Positions 42,531 through 52,965 of a stretch of 64,000 nucleotides of DNA are shown piece by piece. The position numbers and the translations under genes are program-made. Source of the DNA: Burkholderiaceae bacterium (GTDB lineage: Bacteria > Pseudomonadota > Gammaproteobacteria > Burkholderiales > Burkholderiaceae_C); NCBI GenBank assembly GCA_024235915.1, contig JACKLO010000012.1, positions 1 to 64,000 on the forward strand, read 5' to 3'. Under the pieces are notes generated by a model, which worked only from the letters and a program-made list of their open reading frames with translations, was not told the DNA's origin and did no database searches. Within the stretch, counting starts at the first letter, position 1. Every line of letters starts with the position of its first letter.

Positions 42531-42554
42531 TCAACAGGTTAAGCGAGAGGCTTG
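42531..42554. repeat. right terminal inverted repeat
   Basis: Starts TCAACAGGTTAAGCGAGAGG and ends CTTG; perfect inverted copy of 40046-40069. Confidence 0.9.
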
Positions 42555-42580
42555 CCCCGCGGGGCGCCTTTTTTCTTGGC
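42555..42580. terminator. right half of the split bidirectional terminator (with right 9-bp duplication)
   Basis: CCCCGCGGG (42555-42563) is the right copy of the apparent duplication, followed by GCGCC and TTTTTTCTT. The left half (A-rich, then GGGCGCC) lies at 40025-40045. Together they make a palindrome that would have ended both livJ-like (rightward) and glgP (leftward) transcripts. In the present arrangement glgP transcripts meet the element's own right-end terminator instead. Confidence 0.75.
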
Positions 42581-42642
42581 CGTCCTGCGGCTGCGGTGCT
42601 GCTGCCGCCTTCGGCGCGTTCCGCCGTGCGAACGATCAGCGA

Positions 42643-45084
<2,442 letters not shown>

Positions 45085-45180
45085 GGCGTGTGTTGGGTTC
45101 GTGCGGGCACGCCAAATGCAAGCAAGTTTCCCGCCTGACCTGGGCCACCCTGATCCGCGCACTGTATCGCCGGAGGAGAC

Positions 45181-46476
45181 ATGAACACCTACGACCTCGC
45201 CCGCAACCTCGACCTGCCCAAACGCGCCGTGGCACTGGTGCTGGCCGGCGGCCGCGGCAGCCGGCTGAAGAACCTGACCGACCGCCGTGCCAAGCCGGCC
45301 GTCTATTTCGGCGGCAAGTTCCGCATCATCGATTTCGCGCTCAGCAACTGCCTGAACTCCGGCATCCGCCGCATCGGCGTCATCACGCAATACAAGAGCC
45401 ACAGCCTGCTGCGCCACTTGCAGCGCGGCTGGGCGTTCATGCGGCCGGAGATGAACGAATTCGTCGACCTGCTGCCGGCCCAGCAGCGCGTGGACGAAGA
45501 AAGCTGGTACCGCGGCACCGCCGACGCCGTCTACCAGAACCAGGACATCGTGGCCGCCTATGGCGCCGACTACGTGGTGGTGCTCGCGGGCGACCATGTG
45601 TACAAGATGAACTACGCGCTGATGCTGGCCGACCACGTCGCGCACGGCCGCGAGGTCACCGTGGGCTGCATCGAGGTGCCGCGCGAGGAGGCCACGGCCT
45701 TCGGCGTGATGGCCATCGACGAGAAGCGGCGCATCCTCGATTTCGTCGAGAAGCCGGCCGATCCGCCCGCCATGCCCGGCAAGCCGGACCGTGCGCTGGC
45801 GAGCATGGGGATCTACATCTTCAACGCGCGCTACCTGTACCAGCAGCTCGAACGCGACATCGCCGACCCGGCGTCGAGCCACGACTTTGGCAAGGACATC
45901 ATTCCCTACGCGGTGAAGAAGGGCAGCGCGGTGGCGCACCCCTTCGACCTCAGCTGCGTTGGCCAGCGCACGGGTCATGAACCCTATTGGCGCGACGTGG
46001 GCACGATCGATGCCTACTGGGACGCCAACATCGACCTCACCGCCACCGACCCGCTGCTGAACCTGTACGACACGCGTTGGCCGATCTGGACCTACCAGCC
46101 GCAGCTGCCGCCGGCCAAGTTCGTGCACAACGCCGACGACCGGCGCGGCATGGCCATCGAGTCCCTTGTCTCCGGCGGCTGCATCGTCAGCGGCAGCGTG
46201 TTCCGCTCGGTGCTGTTCTCCACGGTGCGCGTGCACTCCTACAGCCAGGTGCAGTGGTCGGTGCTGCTGCCGGGCGTGCAGGTGGGGCGCGGCGCGCGGC
46301 TGAACCGCGTCGTCGTGGACCGTGGCTGCACCATTCCGGACGGCATGGTGATCGGCGAGGACGCCGAGGCCGACGAGGCGCGCTTCCACCGCACCGAATC
46401 GGGCATCGTGCTCGTCACGCGCGAGATGCTGACACGGGCGGGCAGCGTGCAGGGCGCGATGCGGGAGGGCGATTGA
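45181..46476 (+). CDS. glgC: glucose-1-phosphate adenylyltransferase
   Basis: A 431-residue ADP-glucose pyrophosphorylase, the committed step of glycogen synthesis. The substrate loop is LAGGRGSRLKNLTDRRAKPA, followed by GGKFRIIDFALSNCLNSGI, WYRGTADAVYQNQD, VVVLAGDHVYKMNY, and the C-terminal left-handed beta helix with SGGCIVSGSVFRSVLF and VDRGCTIPDGMVIGED. A strong GGAGGAG precedes the ATG. The stop overlaps the glgA start (TTGA), so the two are translated together. Confidence 0.97.
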   Translation: MNTYDLARNLDLPKRAVALVLAGGRGSRLKNLTDRRAKPAVYFGGKFRIIDFALSNCLNSGIRRIGVITQYKSHSLLRHLQRGWAFMRPEMNEFVDLLPAQQRVDEESWYRGTADAVYQNQDIVAAYGADYVVVLAGDHVYKMNYALMLADHVAHGREVTVGCIEVPREEATAFGVMAIDEKRRILDFVEKPADPPAMPGKPDRALASMGIYIFNARYLYQQLERDIADPASSHDFGKDIIPYAVKKGSAVAHPFDLSCVGQRTGHEPYWRDVGTIDAYWDANIDLTATDPLLNLYDTRWPIWTYQPQLPPAKFVHNADDRRGMAIESLVSGGCIVSGSVFRSVLFSTVRVHSYSQVQWSVLLPGVQVGRGARLNRVVVDRGCTIPDGMVIGEDAEADEARFHRTESGIVLVTREMLTRAGSVQGAMREGD

Positions 46477-47930
46477 AGGTCCTGCACGTCGCCGCCGAAG
46501 TCTTTCCGCTGGTCAAGACCGGTGGCCTGGCCGATGTGGTGGCCGCGCTGCCTCCGGCGCTGGCAGCGCGCGGGGCCGATGTGCGCCTGCTGCTGCCCGG
46601 CCACCCAGCGGTGCTGGATGCCGTGCGCCATGCGAAGCCGGTCTGCACGCTGGGCCCGTTGTTCGGCGCGCTGCGCGCCACGCTGCTGAAGGCGCGCATG
46701 CCGCGCACCGACCTGCCGGTGTACGTGATCGACGCGCCCTACCTCTACCGCCGCGACGGCAACCCCTACCTGGGCCCCGACGGCCTGGAGTGGCCCGACA
46801 ACCTGCAGCGCTACGCGGCCCTGGGCTACGTGGCGGCGCACCTGGGTTTCGGCGAACTGGACGACACCTGGGCGCCTGACGTGCTGCACACCCACGACTG
46901 GCATGCCGCGATGACCAGCGCCTACGTGGCCGCGCACCCGGCCACCGGCGCTGCGTCGGTGTTCACCGTGCACAACCTGGCCTACCAGGGCCTGTTTCCG
47001 CACGACGACGCGCGCCTGCTGGGCCTGCATGCGCGCTTCATGCAGCCGGCCGGGCTGGAGTACCACGGCCAGCTGTGTTTCATGAAGGCGGGGCTGAAGT
47101 TTGCCGACCGCGTCAGCACCGTCAGCCCCGGCTATGCGCGCGAGATCGCCACGCCGGCCTTCGGCGCCGGGCTGGAGGGTGTCATCCAGAGCCGCGGCAC
47201 CGACGTGGTGGGCATCCTCAACGGCATCGACGATGCGGTGTGGAACCCCGCCACCGACAGCGCGCTGGCCGCCGGCTATGCACCCGATGCCATGGCCGGC
47301 AAGGCCGCCTGCAAGGCGGCGCTGCAGGCCGAAGCGGGCCTGGGCGTGCGCCCCGACGCGCCGCTGTTCACCGTGGTCAGCCGGCTCACGTCGCAGAAGG
47401 GGCTGGACCTGGTGCTGGCCGTGCTGCCGGAACTGCTGCGTCACGGCGCGCAGCTGGTGGTGCAGGGGGAGGGCGACCCCTCGCTGGAATCAGCCTTCGC
47501 CATCGCCGCCCATGCGCACCCTGGGGCGGTGGCCCTGCACGTGGGCTACGACGAGGCCCGTGCGCACCGGCTCATCGCCGGCGCCGACATGATCCTGGTG
47601 CCGTCGCGCTTCGAGCCTTGCGGCTTGACCCAGCTCTACGGCCTGCGCTACGGCACGGTGCCGGTGGTGCGGCAGGTGGGTGGGCTGGCCGACACCGTGG
47701 CCGACGGCGTCACCGGCTTCTGCTTTGGCGAGGCCACCCCGTTTGCACTCCAGGGTGCGGTCGAGCGCGCCGTTTCCGTGTTCCGGGACCCTGTCCGCTG
47801 GTCGGCCGTGCAGCAGGCCGGCATGGCCCAGCACCTGGGCTGGGACGGCCCGGCGCAGGCCTATCTGGCCCTGTACGACGACGCCTGCCGTGCCCGCCGC
47901 GAGCAGCCCCGTCTGCCACCGCCGCTTTGA
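46473..47930 (+). CDS. glgA: glycogen synthase
   Basis: A 485-residue GT5 ADP-glucose transferase. It begins KVLHVAAEVFPLVKTGGLADVV with the ADP-glucose KTGGL motif. HTHDWHAAMTSAYVA and FTVHNLAYQGLFPHDD follow, then the C-terminal domain with SRLTSQKGLDLVLAVLP and PSRFEPCGLTQLYGLRYGTVPVV, which carries the catalytic Glu. No ATG exists at the right place: the TTG at 46473 overlaps the glgC stop and has GGGAGGGCG directly upstream, which I take as its ribosome site. Confidence 0.95.
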   Translation: MKVLHVAAEVFPLVKTGGLADVVAALPPALAARGADVRLLLPGHPAVLDAVRHAKPVCTLGPLFGALRATLLKARMPRTDLPVYVIDAPYLYRRDGNPYLGPDGLEWPDNLQRYAALGYVAAHLGFGELDDTWAPDVLHTHDWHAAMTSAYVAAHPATGAASVFTVHNLAYQGLFPHDDARLLGLHARFMQPAGLEYHGQLCFMKAGLKFADRVSTVSPGYAREIATPAFGAGLEGVIQSRGTDVVGILNGIDDAVWNPATDSALAAGYAPDAMAGKAACKAALQAEAGLGVRPDAPLFTVVSRLTSQKGLDLVLAVLPELLRHGAQLVVQGEGDPSLESAFAIAAHAHPGAVALHVGYDEARAHRLIAGADMILVPSRFEPCGLTQLYGLRYGTVPVVRQVGGLADTVADGVTGFCFGEATPFALQGAVERAVSVFRDPVRWSAVQQAGMAQHLGWDGPAQAYLALYDDACRARREQPRLPPPL

Positions 47931-47943
47931 CGCCGCCAAACCC

Positions 47944-48738
47944 ATGCCCCGTTTCGCCGCCAACATCAGCCTGATGTACGCCGAATGGCCGTTCGCCGAC
48001 CGCTTCGCGGCCGCGGCCGACGACGGCTTCGAGGCCGTCGAGTGCCAGTTCCCCTACGACGTGCCCGCCGAGACACTGGCCCGGCGGCGCGAGGCGGCGG
48101 GTGTCGAACTGGTGTTGCTCAACGCACCGCCGGGGCCCGCAGGGGCACGGGGCATCGCCGCCGTGCCGGGGCAGGAAGCGGCCTTCCGCACCAGCCTGCT
48201 GGCGCAGGCCTTGCCCTACGCCCAGGCGTTGAACTGCCCGCGGGTGCACGTGATGTCGGGCTTCGTGGCCGAAGGCGGCGAGCGTGCCGACGTGCAGCCC
48301 ACCTTGGTGGACAACCTGCGCTGGGCGGCCGAGCAGGCCGCCCGGGTCGGGGTGACGCTGCTGGTCGAGCCGCTCAATGGCCGCGACAACCCCGGCTATT
48401 TTCTGAACCGGCAGGACCACGGGCACGAGATCGTGGCCATGGTCGGGGCGGCGAACGTGGCGGTGCAGTTCGACCTCTACCACGCGCAGATCGTCGAAGG
48501 CGACCTCAGCGCCAAGCTGGCGCGCTACCTGGATCCGGCACACCCCACGAAGGTCGGCCACCTGCAGATCGCCGCCGTACCGGACCGTGGTGAACCCGAC
48601 GCCGGTGAATTGGCCTGGGGCCACCTGTTCGCGCTCATCGACCAGTTGGGCTGGGGAGGCTGGGTGGGCGCCGAGTACCGCCCACGTGCCGGCACGCGCG
48701 CCGGGCTGGGCTGGTTCCAGCCCTGGCGCCGGCGCTGA
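47944..48738 (+). CDS. hyi: hydroxypyruvate isomerase-like sugar isomerase
   Basis: A 264-residue TIM-barrel protein of the AP-endonuclease-2/xylose isomerase superfamily. The start RFAANISLMYAEWPFADRFAAAADDGFEAVE and the metal-ligand segments LLVEPLNGRDNPGYFL and VQFDLYHAQIVEGDL are typical of hydroxypyruvate isomerase (Hyi/OtnI). It interconverts hydroxypyruvate and tartronate semialdehyde, or an equivalent 2-oxo sugar acid. It begins 13 bases after glgA on the same strand, so it is probably co-transcribed, though no metabolic link to glycogen is evident. It converges with amtB. The symbol is by family similarity. Confidence 0.85.
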   Translation: MPRFAANISLMYAEWPFADRFAAAADDGFEAVECQFPYDVPAETLARRREAAGVELVLLNAPPGPAGARGIAAVPGQEAAFRTSLLAQALPYAQALNCPRVHVMSGFVAEGGERADVQPTLVDNLRWAAEQAARVGVTLLVEPLNGRDNPGYFLNRQDHGHEIVAMVGAANVAVQFDLYHAQIVEGDLSAKLARYLDPAHPTKVGHLQIAAVPDRGEPDAGELAWGHLFALIDQLGWGGWVGAEYRPRAGTRAGLGWFQPWRRR

Positions 48739-48753
48739 GACTCGACGAACGCC

Positions 48754-49956
48754 TTACCAGCTGACTTCGCGCTCCGGCGTGGCGCTGATGCGGTGGATCG
48801 ACAGGTCCGCGCCCTGGTACTCCTGCTCGCGGTCCAGCCGCAGGCCCAGCGTGGCCCGCAGCACGCCGTAGACGGCAAACCCGGCCACCAGCGCCCAGAC
48901 GATGCCGGTGAGCGTGCCCAGCACCTGGGCACCGAAACTCACGCCGCCGCGGCCGCCCAGCGCCACCTGGCCGAAGAGGCCGGCCGCGAGGCTGCCCCAG
49001 GCGCCGCACAGGCCGTGCAGCGGCCAGACGCCCAGCACATCGTCGATGCGCCAGCGGTTCTGCGTCAGCGTGAACAGGCCGACGAACAGCGCACCGGCCA
49101 CGGCGCCCACCACCAGCGCGCCGGCCGGGTGCATCACATCAGATCCCGCGCACACCGCCACCAAGCCGGCCAGCGGCCCGTTGTGCACGAAGCCCGGGTC
49201 GTTGCGGCCCAGCAGCGTGGCCGCCAGCGTGCCGCCGGCCATCGCCAGCAGCGAATTGACCGCCACCAGGCCGGAGATGTTCTCCAGGGTCTGCGCGCTC
49301 ATCACGTTGAAGCCGAACCAGCCCACGGTGAGCACCCAGGCGCCCAGGGCCAGGAACGGGATGCTCGACGGCGGGTGGGCGCTGATGCCGCCGTCCTTGC
49401 GGTAGCGGTTGGCGCGCGGGCCCAGCAGCAGCACGGCGGCCAAGGCCACCCAGCCGCCGAAGGCGTGCACCACCAGGCTGCCGGCAAAGTCGTGGAAGGG
49501 CGCACCGGCGATGGATTCGATGGCCGCCTGCAGCCCGAAGCGGCTGCCCCAGACCGCGCCTTCCAGCAGCGGGTAGGCCACGCCCACCAGCACCGCCGTG
49601 GCGATCAGCTGCGGGCCGAAACGAGAGCGTTCCGCGATGCCGCCGGAGATGATGGCCGGGATGGCGGCGGCAAAGGTCAGCAGGAAGAAGAACTTGACGA
49701 GTTCATAGCCGTTCTTCGCCGCCAGGGACTCGGCGCCGACCATGAAGTCGACGCCATAGGCCACCGTGTAGCCGACGAAGAAGTACACGATGGTGGACAC
49801 GGAGAAATCCACCAGGATCTTGACCAGCGCATTGACCTGGTTCTTCTGCCGCACCGTGCCCAGTTCCAGGAAGGCGAACCCGGCATGCATGGCCAGCACC
49901 ATGATGGCGCCGAGCAGGATGAAGAGGGCGTCGGCCGCCGGCTTGAAGGTCTCCAA
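48754..49956 (-). CDS. amtB: ammonium transporter
   Basis: A 400-residue Amt/Mep/Rh channel with 11 membrane helices. Key pieces are LFILLGAIMVLAMHAGFAFLELGTVRQKN, the FHDFAGSLVVHAFGGWVALAAVL helix with one pore His, the LGAWVLTVGWFGFNVMSA region and WPLHGLCGAWGSLAAGLFGQ with the second. The start is a TTG at 49956 (LETFKPAADALF); a GGGAGA lies 6 bases upstream and the family always starts near this point. The longer frame to 50247 is rejected. It moves ammonium across the inner membrane. Expression is probably sigma-54/NtrC controlled (see 50021-50080). No glnK gene is adjacent, which is unusual. Confidence 0.94.
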   Translation of the reverse strand: METFKPAADALFILLGAIMVLAMHAGFAFLELGTVRQKNQVNALVKILVDFSVSTIVYFFVGYTVAYGVDFMVGAESLAAKNGYELVKFFFLLTFAAAIPAIISGGIAERSRFGPQLIATAVLVGVAYPLLEGAVWGSRFGLQAAIESIAGAPFHDFAGSLVVHAFGGWVALAAVLLLGPRANRYRKDGGISAHPPSSIPFLALGAWVLTVGWFGFNVMSAQTLENISGLVAVNSLLAMAGGTLAATLLGRNDPGFVHNGPLAGLVAVCAGSDVMHPAGALVVGAVAGALFVGLFTLTQNRWRIDDVLGVWPLHGLCGAWGSLAAGLFGQVALGGRGGVSFGAQVLGTLTGIVWALVAGFAVYGVLRATLGLRLDREQEYQGADLSIHRISATPEREVSW

Positions 49957-50020
49957 GGGTGTCTCCCGGTGCAGGGGCCCGGGCGATGCACCTGGGCGGT
50001 GAGTCTGCGCACCAGGAGAA

Positions 50021-50035
50021 GCAAGTCGTGTGCCG
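50021..50035 (-). promoter_or_regulatory. sigma-54 promoter of amtB
   Basis: On the minus strand, CGGCACACGACTTGC contains GGCAC-N5-TTGC, the -24/-12 element of sigma-54 promoters, with GG and GC at the right spacing. It lies 65 bases upstream of the TTG start. Ammonium transporter genes are classic sigma-54 targets. Confidence 0.8.
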
Positions 50036-50063
50036 CGATGGTGCGACGCTGCTGCGCTGAAAA

Positions 50064-50080
50064 CGCACTGCTTTCGTGCA
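50064..50080 (-). promoter_or_regulatory. NtrC-like binding site upstream of amtB
   Basis: TGCACGAAAGCAGTGCG on the minus strand fits TGCAC-N7-GTGCA with one mismatch in the right half. It is 29 bases upstream of the sigma-54 element. A perfect palindrome TTGGCGCGCCAA (50081-50092) directly adjoins it, and may be another operator. Downstream, GGTGCA/TGCACC (49969-49992) can form a hairpin in the leader. Confidence 0.5.
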
Positions 50081-50169
50081 TTGGCGCGCCAATCTGGGGT
50101 GATGCGCACCGCAGTGGTTGGCGGAAGCGCGGCACCCCTTGGGCGTTTGTCGGTCCGTACTATGGCCGC

Positions 50170-51024
50170 ATGACAAGCCTGCTTCTCCATCACCTGCTCA
50201 CGCCCTTCGGGTTCGAAGGCGACCCGCACACGCGCCTGGTGCGGCATCAGGACAAGCGCTACGACGTCCTGGAACTCATCCGTGCCGGCCAGTTCGAGTT
50301 CTACCAGTCACTGCAGTCGCGGCCGGTGTTTCGCGGGGTGTCGCAGATCGTCGCCTTTGTGGGCCAGGAAGGCACGCATGCGCGGTTTTTGGGGATCTAC
50401 CGGGTCGGGCGCGAGGAAGGCCCGGCCGACTGGCCGCTGCCGGACGGCTACATCTATCCGTCGATGTCCACTGCGCAGCATTTCCGCTACGAGCTGGTGC
50501 GCGATGACCGGTTCGACGGGTTGCGCAATCGGCTGGTCATCGATTGGGGCCTCGGGACGCGCAGCTGGGTCCAACACTATCGCGGCGGCGAGCGGCCTGT
50601 CATCGAATTGTTGCCCGCGGGGTATGTCCGGGAGTTCCCCGGCTACCTGCACGTCGTCCTGCGGCATGACGAACTGGTGGACATCATCCGCAACCCCGTG
50701 GCCCACCGCGCCTGGCATCGTGCCCTGGCCGGCGCCGCCGGGGTCTACCTAATTTTGGACACGCGCACGGGCCGGCAATACGTGGGGTCTGCCTACGGCG
50801 AATCCGGGCTGCTGGGGCGCTGGCGCACGTACAGCGAGTCTGTCCACGGCGGGAACGAGCAGCTCCGTGCGCTGGTGGCCGAGCGGCCTGACGTGGCCAG
50901 AGACCTTCAGTTCTCGATCCTGCAGACGGTGCCTGTGACGCTCCCCGCCAAGGAAGTCATCGGGCTGGAGGTGCTGCACAAGGTCAAGCTGGGCAGCCGC
51001 GCCCACGGGCTCAACAGCAACTGA
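50170..51024 (+). CDS. GIY-YIG nuclease family protein
   Basis: A 284-residue protein with a C-terminal GIY-YIG nuclease domain: GVYLILDTRTGRQYVGSAYG (191-210) supplies the GVY and YVG strands, and R217 in GLLGRWRTY is the likely catalytic arginine; a family Glu may be E262-264. The first 180 residues form a separate module without a named family, beginning TSLLLHHLLTPFGFEGDP and containing RHQDKRYDVLELIRAG. Such fused proteins have been annotated in phage-defence or repair settings, but no specific system is recognised. It lies 223 bases before a type I restriction-modification operon and is transcribed in the same direction, so a defence role is a reasonable guess. Confidence 0.75.
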   Translation: MTSLLLHHLLTPFGFEGDPHTRLVRHQDKRYDVLELIRAGQFEFYQSLQSRPVFRGVSQIVAFVGQEGTHARFLGIYRVGREEGPADWPLPDGYIYPSMSTAQHFRYELVRDDRFDGLRNRLVIDWGLGTRSWVQHYRGGERPVIELLPAGYVREFPGYLHVVLRHDELVDIIRNPVAHRAWHRALAGAAGVYLILDTRTGRQYVGSAYGESGLLGRWRTYSESVHGGNEQLRALVAERPDVARDLQFSILQTVPVTLPAKEVIGLEVLHKVKLGSRAHGLNSN

Positions 51025-51227
51025 GCTACGGTCTGGCTCCCTGCGATGATGACTTGTTTGTCGAATGCGTAGAGGGTTCGAAGCCGGCCCGAACGCTGGG
51101 CGATAGGCCATCGCAAACGCCAAAACTCGGTGTGTACGCCTTCTTCGCTGTCGTTGACATGCGCGGGCGGGCCGCCAGATGGGTCTCGCGGGCAGAATGC
51201 AGCGAGTCCCACGGGGAAACCAAGCGG

Positions 51228-51245
51228 TATCAATCGAGATTGATA
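51228..51245. promoter_or_regulatory. perfect palindrome abutting the hsdM start codon
   Basis: TATCAATCGAGATTGATA has two perfect 8-base arms around GA, ending one base before the hsdM ATG (51247). No Shine-Dalgarno sequence is present in this stretch. It may be an operator for a repressor of the modification operon, or an RNA hairpin that hides the start region. A TTGACA lies at 51154-51159 without a good -10 partner. Confidence 0.6.
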
Positions 51246-51246
51246 G

Positions 51247-52965
51247 ATGGACCAAGTCGAACAACAGTTTTTCAACGATCTTGAGAAGAAGCTCTGGACC
51301 TCGGCCGACAAGCTGCGCTCGAACCTGGACGCCGCCGTCTACAAGCACATCGCGCTCGGCCTGCTGTTCCTGAAGTACGTGTCTGACGCCTTCGAGGAGC
51401 GGCAGAAGGAACTGGACGCCCAGTTCCGCGACCCGGCCCACGACTACTACATGGACCCGGCGGACTACCCCGACGACTACGAAGGCAACGTGGCTGCCGA
51501 GCGCGAGGTGCGCGACTACTACACCGAGAAGAACGTCTTCTGGGTGCCGGTGGAGGCCCGCTGGCAGACCCTGGTGAACTGCGCTCAACTGCCGCCCAAG
51601 GCCCCGCTGCCGTGGAATAAGCCTGGCAAGGACGAGCTCGAGGAGATGCGCAGCGTGGGCTGGCTGATCGACAACGCCATGGAGGCGATCGAGCGCGAGA
51701 ACGCCAAGCTCAAGAACGTGTTGAACAAGAACTTCGCCAGCACCGAGCTGGAATCCGCCAAGCTGGCCGACCTCATCGCCTTGTTCTCAGACACCAATTT
51801 CCACGCCACCGAATACAAGGGCCAGCCGCTGAATCTACAGGCCAAGGACATCCTGGGCCACATCTATGAATACTTCCTGGGCGAGTTTGCCCTGGCCGAG
51901 GGCAAGAAGGGCGGCCAGTACTACACGCCCAAGAGCATCGTCAGCCTCATCGTGAACATGCTGCAGCCCTTCAAGGGCCGGGTGTACGACCCGGCCATGG
52001 GCTCGGGCGGCTTCTTCGTGCAGAGCGAAGACTTCATCGCACAGCACGCCGGCAAGAGCACCAAGGGCGGCGGCAACAAGTCCAGCGGCCAGATCAGCGT
52101 GTATGGGCAGGAGAGCAACCCCACCACCTGGAAGCTGGCGGCCATGAACATGGCCATCCGCGGCATCGACTTCAACTTTGGCGGCGGGCCGGGCGACACG
52201 CTGCAGAACGACCTGCACCCCGACCTGCGCGCCGACTACGTGATGGCCAACCCGCCCTTCAACATGAAGGAGTGGTGGAGCGAGAAGCTTGCGAATGACC
52301 CGCGCTGGCTGCCCGGCTGCACGCCGCCGCAGGGCAACGCCAACTTCGCCTGGCTGCAGCACATGCTGTACCACCTGGCGCCCACCGGCAGCCTGGCCCT
52401 GCTGCTGGCCAATGGCTCGATGAGCAGCAACACCAACGGCGAAGGCGAGATCCGCAAGCGGCTGGTGGAAGACGACTTCGTGGAATGCATGGTGGCCTTG
52501 CCCGGCCAGCTGTTCACCAACACGCAGATTCCGGCCTGCATCTGGTTCCTCACCCGCGACAAGGCCAACGGCTTCAACCTGAACAAGAAGAAGCGCGACC
52601 GGCGCGGGCAGTTCCTGTTCATCGATGCGCGCCAGATGGGCTACATGAAGGATCGCGTGCTGCGCGACTTCACCCAGGCCGACATCCAGAAGGTGGCCGA
52701 CACCTTCCATGCCTGGCAGCAGGGGGTGGGCTATGAAGACGTGAAGGGCTTCTGCTTTTCTGCCAGCCTGGATGACGTGCGCAAGCACGAGCACGTGCTG
52801 ACCCCGGGGCGGTATGTGGGTGCTGAGGACCAGGCCGATGACGGCGAAGTGTTTGCCGACAAGATGGCACGGCTGACAGCGCAGCTGGCGGAGCAGTTTG
52901 AGGAGAGCGCGAAACTCGAGGACGAGATTAAGAAGAACTTGGCGGGGATGGGGTATGGCGCCTGA
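51247..52965 (+). CDS. hsdM: type I restriction-modification DNA methyltransferase subunit
   Basis: A 572-residue N6-adenine methylase subunit. The N-terminal helical domain (MDQVEQQFFNDLEKKLWTSA) is followed by the SAM-binding motif I DPAMGSGGFFV near residue 248 and the catalytic NPPFN motif near residue 335. With HsdS it methylates the recognition site; with HsdR it forms the restriction complex. It is the first gene of the hsdM-hsdS-(AlbA ATPase)-hsdR order, and its last 11 bases overlap hsdS. Confidence 0.97.
   Translation: MDQVEQQFFNDLEKKLWTSADKLRSNLDAAVYKHIALGLLFLKYVSDAFEERQKELDAQFRDPAHDYYMDPADYPDDYEGNVAAEREVRDYYTEKNVFWVPVEARWQTLVNCAQLPPKAPLPWNKPGKDELEEMRSVGWLIDNAMEAIERENAKLKNVLNKNFASTELESAKLADLIALFSDTNFHATEYKGQPLNLQAKDILGHIYEYFLGEFALAEGKKGGQYYTPKSIVSLIVNMLQPFKGRVYDPAMGSGGFFVQSEDFIAQHAGKSTKGGGNKSSGQISVYGQESNPTTWKLAAMNMAIRGIDFNFGGGPGDTLQNDLHPDLRADYVMANPPFNMKEWWSEKLANDPRWLPGCTPPQGNANFAWLQHMLYHLAPTGSLALLLANGSMSSNTNGEGEIRKRLVEDDFVECMVALPGQLFTNTQIPACIWFLTRDKANGFNLNKKKRDRRGQFLFIDARQMGYMKDRVLRDFTQADIQKVADTFHAWQQGVGYEDVKGFCFSASLDDVRKHEHVLTPGRYVGAEDQADDGEVFADKMARLTAQLAEQFEESAKLEDEIKKNLAGMGYGA

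Larger units (their letters stand above)
40046..42554. mobile_element. 2.5 kb insertion element with 24-bp TIRs, transposase and membrane-protein passenger
   Basis: A 2,509-base unit bounded by perfect inverted repeats of at least 24 bp, flanked by a repeated CCCCGCGGG. Inside are a minus-strand transposase-like gene (40650-42368), a plus-strand small membrane protein gene (40176-40631), and two inward-facing intrinsic terminators. Base composition is visibly lower in GC than the surrounding chromosome. It interrupts the terminator between the convergent livJ-like and glgP genes. The perfect repeats and undamaged genes suggest a recent insertion. The 9-bp duplication and zinc-ribbon DDE enzyme recall IS1-like elements, but the transposase is more than twice as long, so I do not assign a family. 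Confidence 0.85.

Noticed and set aside
51025..51246. left attachment site matching the tRNA-Ser 3' end
   Set aside because: The only tRNA-like piece is GGGTTCGAAGCC near 51068, which does not match the tRNA-Ser T arm or 3' end, and no longer repeat was found by eye.
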